A DNA stretch of 12,866 bases from contig JALSIF010000244.1 in NCBI GenBank assembly GCA_026981635.1, positions 1 through 12,866 of the forward strand, read 5' to 3'. The stretch comes from a bacterium (GTDB lineage: Bacteria; 4484-113; JALSIF01). Both the position numbers and the translations under genes were made by a program. This document shows, piece by piece, positions 1 to 6,695 of this stretch (positions within the stretch are counted from its first letter, which is position 1; each line of letters opens with the position of its first letter). The notes under the pieces were generated by a model. That model was not told the DNA's origin, did no database searches, and saw nothing but the letters and a program-made list of their open reading frames with translations.

Positions 1-425
1 TCTCCCTTTGGGGCAAGCCCCTCGGCCAGCAGGACGGGCAGGAGTTCCAAAGGCATGCGCAGGACGGATAGCTCGCCGCTCTGGTGAAGCCTAGCCAGCT
101 CAGGTTCGGCCTCGGGAAGGGGGGGGAGTTCTCCCCTCACCAAGGCCCGGGCCAGGCGAGCCACCCCCTCAACCTGACCGAAGAAGCAACCCGCCGGAAG
201 CTCCTCGTTTCCCACCGAGGGATGCCTGAGGCGCAGACAAAAGAGCGCACTGGGAAGGGAATCTCCCCTGGGGATAAAACCCCAGACGCCATGACGCACC
301 TCCCCACCTGCCCGGTGGACCAGCAGGCGCTTGAGGGGATAGCCTCTTAGGGGCTGGCTGTCCAGCAGCTGGGCGATAAGCCTCCGGTCGGTGAGTGGAA
401 CGATCTTGCCCGGCTTCCTTCCCAC
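1..425 (-). CDS. Unrecognised protein downstream of purA, partial at window edge
   Basis: An open reading frame of about 141 codons runs from a GTG at 425 to the window edge without a stop, so the C-terminus is missing. It begins 5 nt after the purA stop on the same strand, which suggests co-transcription and translational coupling. No good Shine-Dalgarno site precedes the GTG. The frame stays open upstream into purA, so the start is tentative, but I see no other likely start nearby. The N-terminus is basic (GRKPGKIVPLTDRRLIAQLL). The middle has FIPRGDSLPSALFCL and two Cys, and the rest is Leu, Pro and Glu rich. Third codon positions are GC-rich like the neighbours, which supports coding. I do not recognise the family and infer no function. 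The purine link rests on adjacency only. Confidence 0.6.
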   Translation of the reverse strand, partial: MGRKPGKIVPLTDRRLIAQLLDSQPLRGYPLKRLLVHRAGGEVRHGVWGFIPRGDSLPSALFCLRLRHPSVGNEELPAGCFFGQVEGVARLARALVRGELPPLPEAEPELARLHQSGELSVLRMPLELLPVLLAEGLAPKG

Positions 426-430
426 CTTGG

Positions 431-1708
431 CTAGGCGGCGAGAAAGACCGACTGCTCACAGGCGGGTCCGACGCTGAGCAGGGTGACCGGCAGGCCCACC
501 TGCTCCTCAATGAAGGCGATGAAATCCAGCACCTCTCGGGGCAGAGCCGAGTGTTCGGTGATGCCGGTGGTCTCGCAGTGCCAGCCGGGCAGGGTCTCGT
601 AGATGGGTTCGCAGCGGGCCAGCACCGTATCGTCGGGGTCAACCTCGTCCACCACCTCACCCTCATAGCGGTAGGCAATGCAGACCTTGATCTCCTCAAA
701 CTCGTCAAGCACATCCAGCTTGGTGATGGCAAGCTCGGTGCACCCGTTAATGAAGGCGGCGTAGCGAAGCAGCACCAGGTCCAGCCAGCCGCAGCGGCGG
801 GGGCGGCCGGTGGTGGTGCCGTACTCGTTGCCCGCCCGGCGCATAAGTTCTCCTACCTCGCCGAACTGTTCGGTGGGGAAGCTTCCGTTGCCCACCCGGG
901 TGGCGTAGGCCTTGCTCACCCCGATCACCCGATCAATGCGATTGGGGGCGATGCCGGTCCCCAGGCAGGCCCCGCCGGCCACCGGGTGGCTGGAGGTGAC
1001 GAAGGGGTAGGTGCCGTAGTCAATGTCCAGCAGGGTTCCCTGGGCTCCCTCCAGCAGGATCTCCCGGTCCTCCGCCAGCAGGCGGCGCATGAGAGGAGGG
1101 ACCGGCCTGATCAGATCAAGGAAACTTTCTGCCGCCCCCATCACCTGGTCGTAGATCTGGTCGGGGTCAAGTTCAGGTTCACCGTAGAGCCCCTTAAGCA
1201 GGGCGTTTATCCGTTTGAGGTTGAACTCCAGCCGGCGGCGGAAAACCGAAGGCTCCAGCAGATGGGCCACCTTGAGGCCGCTGCGGTCATACTTGTCGGA
1301 GTAGGCGGGGCCGATGCCGTGGCCGGTGGTGCCGATGGAATCCTTTCCCCGCAGGCGCTCCTCCAACCGGTCCAGCAGCTTGTGGTAGGGCAACACCAGA
1401 TGGGCACCGCTTGCCACCACCAGCTCGGCCCTGAGCCAGCCGCGCTCCCTAAGACCTTCTATCTCCCGGGCAAGTCCGATGGGATCAACCACAACGCCGT
1501 TTGCAATGATGCAGAGCTTTCCCTCCCTGAGGATGGCGGAGGGAAGCAGGTGGAACCTGAAGTCCTCCCCCCCTACCCTGACCGAGTGGCCGGCGTTGGT
1601 CCCTCCCTGGTAGCGAACGTCAACGTCGTAGTCGGCGGCAAGAAGATGGGTGATCTTCCCCTTCCCCTCGTCGCCCCACTGGGCACCGACCACTACGCAG
1701 ACACTCAT
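431..1708 (-). CDS. purA: Adenylosuccinate synthetase
   Basis: PurA couples GTP hydrolysis to joining IMP and aspartate, giving adenylosuccinate, the first committed step from IMP to AMP; it is a cytosolic dimer. The 425 residues match the usual family length (about 430). Visible motifs: the GTP/catalytic loop GDEGKGK at residues 12-18 with the catalytic Asp13; NAGH with catalytic His41; the IMP-site segment GTTGHGIGPAY; LLEGAQGTLLDIDYGTYP; the aspartate-loop region GNGSFPTEQ and EYGTTTGRPRRCGWLD; and the guanine-recognition segment TKLDVLDEFEEI. The ATG at 1708 is supported by GGGAG at 1722-1718, nine nt upstream. A perfect TATAAT lies 43 nt before the start. The unrecognised gene at 425 follows 5 nt after its stop. 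Nothing is missing, so this is a complete, conventional enzyme. Confidence 0.98.
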   Translation of the reverse strand: MSVCVVVGAQWGDEGKGKITHLLAADYDVDVRYQGGTNAGHSVRVGGEDFRFHLLPSAILREGKLCIIANGVVVDPIGLAREIEGLRERGWLRAELVVASGAHLVLPYHKLLDRLEERLRGKDSIGTTGHGIGPAYSDKYDRSGLKVAHLLEPSVFRRRLEFNLKRINALLKGLYGEPELDPDQIYDQVMGAAESFLDLIRPVPPLMRRLLAEDREILLEGAQGTLLDIDYGTYPFVTSSHPVAGGACLGTGIAPNRIDRVIGVSKAYATRVGNGSFPTEQFGEVGELMRRAGNEYGTTTGRPRRCGWLDLVLLRYAAFINGCTELAITKLDVLDEFEEIKVCIAYRYEGEVVDEVDPDDTVLARCEPIYETLPGWHCETTGITEHSALPREVLDFIAFIEEQVGLPVTLLSVGPACEQSVFLAA

Positions 1709-1751
1709 GGCTTGTCACTCCCAAACTAACCCCACCGGGCACAAAACTGCC

Positions 1752-1757
1752 ATTATA
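1752..1757 (-). promoter_or_regulatory. purA promoter, -10 box
   Basis: On the minus strand the hexamer TATAAT matches the sigma-70 -10 consensus exactly. It stands out in GC-rich surroundings and predicts transcription starting near 1745, giving a purA leader of about 37 nt that contains the Shine-Dalgarno GGGAG. No convincing -35 lies at 16-18 nt; a TTGGCC sits 21 nt upstream, which is too far. Called from sequence pattern only. Confidence 0.6.
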
Positions 1758-1844
1758 GGCAGAAGAGCCGGGCGCAGGGGCCAAATTCCGCTTCATGGGA
1801 GAGGTGGGTTAGAGGTGAAAGGGGACCCCAATGGCCCTGTTCCC

Positions 1845-1877
1845 TTCCCCCTCCGGGACCTGCGGGGGAGCATTTTT
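1845..1877 (+). terminator. Terminator-like hairpin before the gyrB promoter
   Basis: Bases 1847-1851 (CCCCC) pair with 1864-1868 (GGGGG). The stem extends outward by T1846-A1869 and a T-G wobble to seven pairs, closing a 12-nt loop. Five T residues follow at 1873-1877, after a 4-nt gap. This could stop plus-strand (purA-antisense) transcription before gyrB. The loop is long and the T-run short and offset, and no upstream plus-strand gene needs a terminator, so this is a weak call. Confidence 0.3.
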
Positions 1878-1878
1878 C

Positions 1879-1908
1879 TTCACAGCCAGGGGCCGGTTTT
1901 GCTAGAAT
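1879..1908 (+). promoter_or_regulatory. gyrB promoter (extended -10)
   Basis: A -35 box TTCACA (1879-1884, five of six bases of consensus) is followed after 18 nt by a -10 box TAGAAT (1903-1908, five of six). TG at 1900-1901, one base ahead of the -10, makes an extended -10 motif. Transcription should start near 1915, leaving a leader of about 135 nt ahead of gyrB. Together with the purA -10 it makes this a divergent promoter region. It is one of the two best promoters in the window on sequence grounds. Confidence 0.65.
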
Positions 1909-1956
1909 AGATGCGCATTTGAAGGGAAAAAGTTGGGCAGGCAACGAGAGATCACC

Positions 1957-2043
1957 ATGACCCTTTCCTACCTGGCCTACCTGAGTTTGGCCCCTGGGAA
2001 AAGGCGGGCAGGCTCTGCCCAGACTCCTACACAGAGAGACTAG
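1957..2043 (+). CDS. Possible 28-codon leader ORF upstream of gyrB
   Basis: An ATG at 1957 opens 28 codons that end in TAG at 2041-2043, five nt before the gyrB ATG. GAGAG at 1946-1950, six nt upstream, is a fair ribosome site, better placed than anything in front of gyrB itself. The N-terminal half is hydrophobic with two Tyr (MTLSYLAYLSLAP) and the second half is basic and polar (GKRRAGSAQT). It lies wholly inside the predicted gyrB leader and contains the GGGCAG/CTGCCC hairpin. It could couple gyrB translation to that of the leader, or be chance. Nothing in the sequence proves it is translated. Confidence 0.3.
   Translation: MTLSYLAYLSLAPGKRRAGSAQTPTQRD
2006..2020 (+). promoter_or_regulatory. 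Small hairpin in the gyrB leader
   Basis: GGGCAG (2006-2011) and CTGCCC (2015-2020) form a perfect 6-bp stem with a 3-nt loop, 28 nt before the gyrB start. No T-run follows, so it is not an intrinsic terminator. It may affect translation of gyrB or of the overlapping short ORF. The role is inferred from position only. Confidence 0.35.
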
Positions 2044-2048
2044 GTCCT

Positions 2049-4073
2049 ATGACAAAGGAGAAGACCACAACCGAGACCGAGGCACTGGAGACGGAGGTGA
2101 TTGAGCCGGCCGAGGAGGGAACCGTTCTCCCGCCTGCGGCCGAGCCGCCCGAAGGGGAGTACACCAGCAAGCAGATTCGGGTCCTCAAGGGGCTGGAGGG
2201 AGTCCGCATACGGCCTGCCATGTACATCGGCTCCACCGGTCCCAGCGGCCTCCACCACCTGGTCTACGAGATCGTGGACAACGCCATTGACGAGGCGGTG
2301 GCGGGCTACTGCAACCAGATCAAGGTCACCCTGCTCAGGGATGGAGGGGTAAGGGTGGAAGACAACGGGCGCGGCATCCCGGTTGACCCCATGGAGTCGG
2401 AAGGGGGGAAAAGCGCCCTGGAGGTGATAATGACCACCCTCCACGCCGGCGGCAAGTTCGGTGGAGGGGCCTACAAGGTCTCCGGTGGACTCCACGGGGT
2501 GGGGGCAAGCGTGGTCAACGCCCTCTCGCGCCGCTTTGAGGTGGATGTCCATCGGGATGGCAAGGTCTGGCGGCTGGTCTGCGAGCGGGGGGAGGTGGTG
2601 GAGCCGGTCCACGAGGTGGGCAAGACCCGCCGCCACGGCACAGTGGTCACCTTCTGGCCCGACCCAGAGATCTTTGAGACCACCGAGTTCAAGTTCTCCG
2701 AGCTGGAAAACCACCTGCGGGAGCAGGCCTTTCTGGTGGCCGGCCTCAAGATCGTCCTGGAGGACGAGCGCGACGGAGAGAAGGCGGTCTTCCACTACCG
2801 GGGTGGCATCAAGGAGTTCGTCCGCCACCTCAACCGCAACCATAACCCGCTTACCAAACCGCTTCACCTGAAGAAGGAGTTTGAGCTACCAGCGGGGGAG
2901 AACGGCGAGCGGGTGCGCCACTACCGGGTGGAGATCGCCATCCAGTATGTGGACGACTACCGGGAGCTGATCCTGGGCTTTGCCAACAACATCCACACCA
3001 AGGACGGCGGCACCCACCTGGAGGGGTTCAAGGCGGGGCTTACCCGGGTGATCAACAAGTACGCCCAGGACCATGTGCTCTTAAAGTCTGGCTCTCCCAG
3101 CCTCACCGGCGACGACATCCGCGAGGGGTGCACCGCCATCGTTGCGGTCTGGCTGGAGGAGCCCCAGTTTGAGGGCCAGACCAAGGGGGCGCTGGGCAAC
3201 AGCGAGGTCAAGGGGCTGGTCCAAAACACTCTCACCGAGCAGCTTACCGAGTGGCTGGAGCACCACCCGGGGGAGGCGAGAAAGATCGTCACCAAGGCGG
3301 AGGCGGCCGCCCGGGCCAGGCTGGCCGCCCGCAAGGCGCGGGAGATAGAGCGCAAGAAGTCAAGTCTGGACCGCACCCTGCCCGGCAAGCTTGCCGACTG
3401 CTCCAGCAAGGACCGGGACCGCTGTGAGCTGTTCATCGTGGAGGGGGTGTCGGCCGCCGGCACTGCCAAGGCGGGCCGGGACCGCAACTTCCAGGCCATC
3501 CTGCCCATCCGGGGAAAGATCATCAACGTGGAGAAGGCGGGGCTCTCCCGCGTGCTCAACAACTCCGAAATCCAGGCGCTGATTACCGCCATCGGGACCA
3601 ACATTGACGCCAACCAGGACCTAGACGCCCGCCGCTATGACAAGATCATCATCCTCACCGACGCCGACGTGGACGGGGCCCACATCCGCACCCTGCTGCT
3701 CACCTTCTTCTTCCGCCACATGGACAAGCTGGTTGAGGCGGGCAAGGTCTATATCGCCAAGAATCCCCTCTTCCGCATCCGCAAGGGGCGCGACCAGCGG
3801 TTCTACGTCTTTACCGAGAAGGAGCGGGACGAGAAGGTCAGGGAGCTGGGGGGCAAGGTGGAGGTGACCCGCTTTAAGGGCCTGGGCGAGATGGACGCCG
3901 AGGACCTCTGGCTCACCACCATGAACCCGGAGACCCGCACCCTCATCCGGGTGAAGGTGGAGGACAAGCTGGAGTGCGAGGAGACCTTTGAGAAGCTGAT
4001 GGGCTCAGAGGTGGAGCCGCGGCGCAAGTTCATCCAGGACTACGCCCGGGAAGTGGAAAACCTTGACATCTAG
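2049..4073 (+). CDS. gyrB: DNA gyrase subunit B
   Basis: GyrB is the ATPase subunit of DNA gyrase, which introduces negative supercoils with GyrA, encoded next. The 674 residues fit the short form without the large insertion of gammaproteobacteria. In order: an acidic N-terminal tail of about 36 residues rich in Thr and Glu; a GHKL ATPase with YEIVDNAIDEA (catalytic Glu74), DNGRGIPV (Asp105) and GLHGVGASVVNALS; a transducer with QFEGQTKGALGNSEVK; a TOPRIM domain with Glu465 and TDADVDG (Asp538, Asp540, Asp542); and the C-terminal tail RRKFIQDYAREVENLDI. The oddity is the TOPRIM signature EGVSAAGTAK (465-474), where families normally read EGDSAGGSAK: Asp to Val and Gly to Ala. All metal-binding acids remain, so activity is expected. 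The ribosome site is weak (AGG at 2042-2044) and the start lies 5 nt after a short leader ORF. GyrB rather than ParE is chosen because gyrA follows directly. Confidence 0.97.
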   Translation: MTKEKTTTETEALETEVIEPAEEGTVLPPAAEPPEGEYTSKQIRVLKGLEGVRIRPAMYIGSTGPSGLHHLVYEIVDNAIDEAVAGYCNQIKVTLLRDGGVRVEDNGRGIPVDPMESEGGKSALEVIMTTLHAGGKFGGGAYKVSGGLHGVGASVVNALSRRFEVDVHRDGKVWRLVCERGEVVEPVHEVGKTRRHGTVVTFWPDPEIFETTEFKFSELENHLREQAFLVAGLKIVLEDERDGEKAVFHYRGGIKEFVRHLNRNHNPLTKPLHLKKEFELPAGENGERVRHYRVEIAIQYVDDYRELILGFANNIHTKDGGTHLEGFKAGLTRVINKYAQDHVLLKSGSPSLTGDDIREGCTAIVAVWLEEPQFEGQTKGALGNSEVKGLVQNTLTEQLTEWLEHHPGEARKIVTKAEAAARARLAARKAREIERKKSSLDRTLPGKLADCSSKDRDRCELFIVEGVSAAGTAKAGRDRNFQAILPIRGKIINVEKAGLSRVLNNSEIQALITAIGTNIDANQDLDARRYDKIIILTDADVDGAHIRTLLLTFFFRHMDKLVEAGKVYIAKNPLFRIRKGRDQRFYVFTEKERDEKVRELGGKVEVTRFKGLGEMDAEDLWLTTMNPETRTLIRVKVEDKLECEETFEKLMGSEVEPRRKFIQDYAREVENLDI

Positions 4074-4087
4074 CCGGCCTCAGCCGG
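4074..4087 (+). promoter_or_regulatory. Short inverted repeat between gyrB and gyrA
   Basis: CCGGC (4074-4078) pairs with GCCGG (4083-4087) over a 4-nt loop directly after the gyrB stop. With no T-run it is unlikely to terminate transcription. It may protect a processed 3' end or be chance in GC-rich sequence. Confidence 0.2.
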
Positions 4088-4131
4088 TAAACATTCCGGA
4101 ACGGGGCCGCACAAGCTAGCAGGACAGGGCC

Positions 4132-6603
4132 ATGGCTGACCAAAAAGACCTCTATCAGGAAGGACGCATCGTTGAGGAGCCCCTGCGGGAGCTTCTGGAG
4201 ACCAGCTTCCTGGAATATGCCATGAGCGTCATCGTGGGCCGGGCCATCCCCGATGCCCGCGACGGCCTGAAGCCGGTCCACCGCCGCATCCTCTACTCCA
4301 TGCTGGAAAGCGGATATACGGCAAACAAGCCCACCGTCAAATGCGCCAAGATCGTCGGGCAGGTTATCGGCAACTTCCACCCCCATGGCGAGGCGGCAGT
4401 CTATGACGCCCTGGTGAGGATGGGGCAGGACTTCAACATGCGCTACCCCCTGATTACCCCCCAGGGCAACTTCGGCTCCATTGACGGTGACCCGCCGGCC
4501 GCCTACCGCTACACCGAGGCCAAGCTCTCCGAGCTGGGGGAGTACCTGCTGGCAGACATCAAGAAGGAGACGGTGGACTTCATCCCCACCTTTGACGGGG
4601 AAACCCAGGAGCCGGTGGTGCTCACCGCGGGGGTGCCAGTTCTACTGATGAACGGGTCGGAGGGGATCGCGGTGGGCATGGCCACCCGCATACCCCCCCA
4701 CAATCTGAAAGAGCTGGTGGGGGCAGTAAAGCTCCTCATTGAAAAGCCCGAGGCCACCACCGAGGAGCTGATGCAGCATGTCAGGGGGCCAGACTTCCCC
4801 ACCGGTGGGGTGATCCTGGGCGATGGGGGGATAAAGAGCGCCTATGAGACCGGCCGGGGGACCATCCACATCCGGGGACGGGTGGAGATTGAGCTTGACC
4901 AGCGGGACCGCAGCCAGCTGGTGATCAAGGAGGTCCCCTTCCAGATCAACAAGGCCCAGCTCATTGAGCAGATCGTCAAGCTCTCCAAGGAGGGCAAGAT
5001 TGAGGGGATCACCGACATCCGCGACGAGTCAGACCGCAGTGGGATTCGGGTGGTGATTGAGCTTGCCCGCAAGGCGGTACCCAAGGTGATTGAGCGACAG
5101 CTGCTGCGCTACACCCGCCTGCAGACCACCTACCCCATCCAGATGCTTGCCCTGGTGGACGGGGTACCCCGGGTCTGCTCGCTAAGGAAGCTCCTTCAGG
5201 TCTTCATTGACCACCGGCGGGAGGTGATCCGCCGGCGAAGCGAGTTTGAGCTTAAGAAGGCAAAGGAGCGCGCCCACATCCTGGAGGGGCTAAAGATCGC
5301 CCTGGACAACATTGACCGGGTGGTGGAGATAATCCGGGCGAGCGAGAAGGTGTCCGAGGCGCGCCAGGCCCTGATGGAGGAGTTTGACCTCACCCAGGTC
5401 CAGGCCCAGCACATCCTGGACATGCCCTTAAAGACCCTGACCGGGCTTGAGGTGCAAAAGATCCTGGACGAGCTAGAGGCGCTCTACAAGAAGATAGCCG
5501 AGCTGGAAGAGCTACTAAAGAGTCCAAAGAAGATTGATCAGGCGCTTGTCTCGGAGCTTGAGCAGGCGGCGGAGAAATTTGGCGACGAGCGGCGCACCCT
5601 GATCCTGCCCGACGCTGACCCCAGCGGGGAGTTTGACGAGGCGGCCCTGATCAAGCCGGAGGACATCGTCATCACCATGACCCGCGACGGCTACATCAAG
5701 CGGGTCCCCCTCTCCACCTTCCGCGCCCAGCTTAGGGGCGGCCGGGGGCTAAAGGGGCAGGCCACCCGGCCGGAGGATGTGGTGGAGCACCTGGTGGTGG
5801 CCAACACCCACGACTTCGTCCTCTACTTCACCGACCGGGGTAAGGTCTACTCCAGCCGGGGATACCACGTGCCCGCCTACGAGCGGGGGGCGCGGGGTAT
5901 TCCGGTGGTCAACCTCCTTTCCCTGGAGAGCGACGAGAAAGTGACCGCCATGCTCGCCCTGCCGCCGGGCCACCCCTACCGCTACCTCTTCCTGGTCACT
6001 GAACTTGGCACGGTGAAGCGGGTGAAGGTAGAGGAGTTTGAGCACCTGCGCTCCACCGGCAAGCGGGCCATCCTGCTTGACGAGGCCAAGGGCGACCGGC
6101 TGCGCTTCGTCATCCCCACCACCGGCGGTGACCACGTAATGCTCCTTACCCGCGCCGGGAAGGCGGTCTGGTTCAAGGAGGAAGAGGTGAGGGTTATGGG
6201 CACGAGCGCCCACGGGGTGGTGGGAGTTAGGCTGAGTGGTGAGGACGACCGGGTGGTGGGGGCAGATGTGGTCACTCCAGAGGACACCATCTTGGTGGTG
6301 GGAGAAAACGGCTACGGTAAGCGCACCAGTGCCAAGGAGTTCCGCCATACCCACCGGGGCACCCAGGGGGTCATCGCCATGAAGGTTACCGAGAAGACCG
6401 GGCCGGTGGTGGCGGGCTACCGAGTGGAGGAGAAGGACGAGATCATGATCATCACCACCGGCGGCCTGGTCATCCGCCAGAAGGTGGGTGAGATCCCGCG
6501 CTACGGAAGAAACACCCAGGGGGTCCGGCTGATCAACCTGAAGCCGGGTGACCGGGTGGCCAGCGTAGATGTGGTGAGACAGCATGAGAGCTACCAGATA
6601 TAG
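4132..6603 (+). CDS. gyrA: DNA gyrase subunit A
   Basis: GyrA is the DNA-cutting and wrapping subunit of gyrase. The 823 residues match the family. The winged-helix and tower core carries RRILYSML, the quinolone-determining region HPHGEAAVYDALVRM, and catalytic Tyr127 in AAYRYTEAKLSELG. A coiled-coil follows (about residues 360-490), then the C-terminal beta-pinwheel with the GyrA box QLRGGRG at 533-539. The box differs from the usual Q(R/K)RGG(R/K)G only at its second residue. It marks this as GyrA rather than ParC. At the E. coli Ser83 position there is Ala88, with Glu87 before it (E. coli Asp82), while Asp92 (E. coli Asp87) is kept. The ATG at 4132 has AGGA at 4121-4124 upstream. The 58-bp gap to gyrB has no promoter I trust, so gyrB and gyrA are probably co-transcribed. 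No T-tailed terminator follows. Confidence 0.98.
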   Translation: MADQKDLYQEGRIVEEPLRELLETSFLEYAMSVIVGRAIPDARDGLKPVHRRILYSMLESGYTANKPTVKCAKIVGQVIGNFHPHGEAAVYDALVRMGQDFNMRYPLITPQGNFGSIDGDPPAAYRYTEAKLSELGEYLLADIKKETVDFIPTFDGETQEPVVLTAGVPVLLMNGSEGIAVGMATRIPPHNLKELVGAVKLLIEKPEATTEELMQHVRGPDFPTGGVILGDGGIKSAYETGRGTIHIRGRVEIELDQRDRSQLVIKEVPFQINKAQLIEQIVKLSKEGKIEGITDIRDESDRSGIRVVIELARKAVPKVIERQLLRYTRLQTTYPIQMLALVDGVPRVCSLRKLLQVFIDHRREVIRRRSEFELKKAKERAHILEGLKIALDNIDRVVEIIRASEKVSEARQALMEEFDLTQVQAQHILDMPLKTLTGLEVQKILDELEALYKKIAELEELLKSPKKIDQALVSELEQAAEKFGDERRTLILPDADPSGEFDEAALIKPEDIVITMTRDGYIKRVPLSTFRAQLRGGRGLKGQATRPEDVVEHLVVANTHDFVLYFTDRGKVYSSRGYHVPAYERGARGIPVVNLLSLESDEKVTAMLALPPGHPYRYLFLVTELGTVKRVKVEEFEHLRSTGKRAILLDEAKGDRLRFVIPTTGGDHVMLLTRAGKAVWFKEEEVRVMGTSAHGVVGVRLSGEDDRVVGADVVTPEDTILVVGENGYGKRTSAKEFRHTHRGTQGVIAMKVTEKTGPVVAGYRVEEKDEIMIITTGGLVIRQKVGEIPRYGRNTQGVRLINLKPGDRVASVDVVRQHESYQI

Positions 6604-6659
6604 CTTTAAGGTAGAAGATATAGACTGACCCTCAATTCACCTCGGCCTAAGAAAAGACT

Positions 6660-6687
6660 TAGACACCACTCGGCTAGGGACTAGAAT
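6660..6687 (+). promoter_or_regulatory. clc promoter, predicted to give a leaderless mRNA
   Basis: TAGACA (6660-6665, five of six to the -35 consensus), a 16-nt spacer, and TAGAAT (6682-6687, five of six to -10). The start codon GTG 6696 follows after exactly 8 nt, where transcription should begin, and there is no Shine-Dalgarno site at the usual distance. The -35 box overlaps an inverted repeat, CTAAG (6647-6651) with CTTAG (6658-6662), and is flanked by a CTCGGC direct repeat (6641-6646 and 6669-6674). Either could be an operator. Confidence 0.6.
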
Positions 6688-6695
6688 GTGGTCTC

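Larger units (their letters stand above)
1709..2048. other. Divergent purA/gyrB intergenic region (340 bp)
   Basis: This is the only gene-poor stretch over 300 bp in the window. It separates the divergent purA and gyrB units. From left to right it holds the purA leader and -10 box, a stretch of about 80 bp with nothing I recognise, a terminator-like hairpin (1845-1870), the gyrB promoter (1879-1908), and a 135-nt gyrB leader with a short ORF and a small hairpin. I saw no tRNA, no obvious DnaA boxes and no repeat array, so there is no sign that the gyrB neighbourhood is a replication origin here. Confidence 0.7.

Noticed and set aside
395-1729. A 444-codon open frame on the plus strand opposite purA
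   Set aside because: It is the complement of the well-supported purA gene; its composition reflects GC-rich codon bias and it has no family motif.
1950-1956. GATCACC just before the leader ATG, identical to the end of 16S rRNA
   Set aside because: A 7-base match without the CCTCCT continuation is expected by chance and gives no rRNA evidence.
1709-2048. Possible replication origin near gyrB
   Set aside because: No DnaA-box cluster or AT-rich unwinding element was seen, and dnaA, dnaN and recF are not adjacent.
2040-2867. A 275-codon minus-strand frame opposite gyrB
   Set aside because: The plus strand encodes the clear GyrB ATPase domain; there is no independent support for the antisense frame.
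5749-6585. A 278-codon minus-strand frame opposite gyrA
   Set aside because: It is antisense to the conserved GyrA C-terminal domain and rich in His/Pro/Val in the way typical of shadow frames.
6604-6659. Terminator after gyrA
   Set aside because: The only stem here (CTAAG/CTTAG) is 5 bp with an A-rich loop and no T-run, and it overlaps the clc -35 box.
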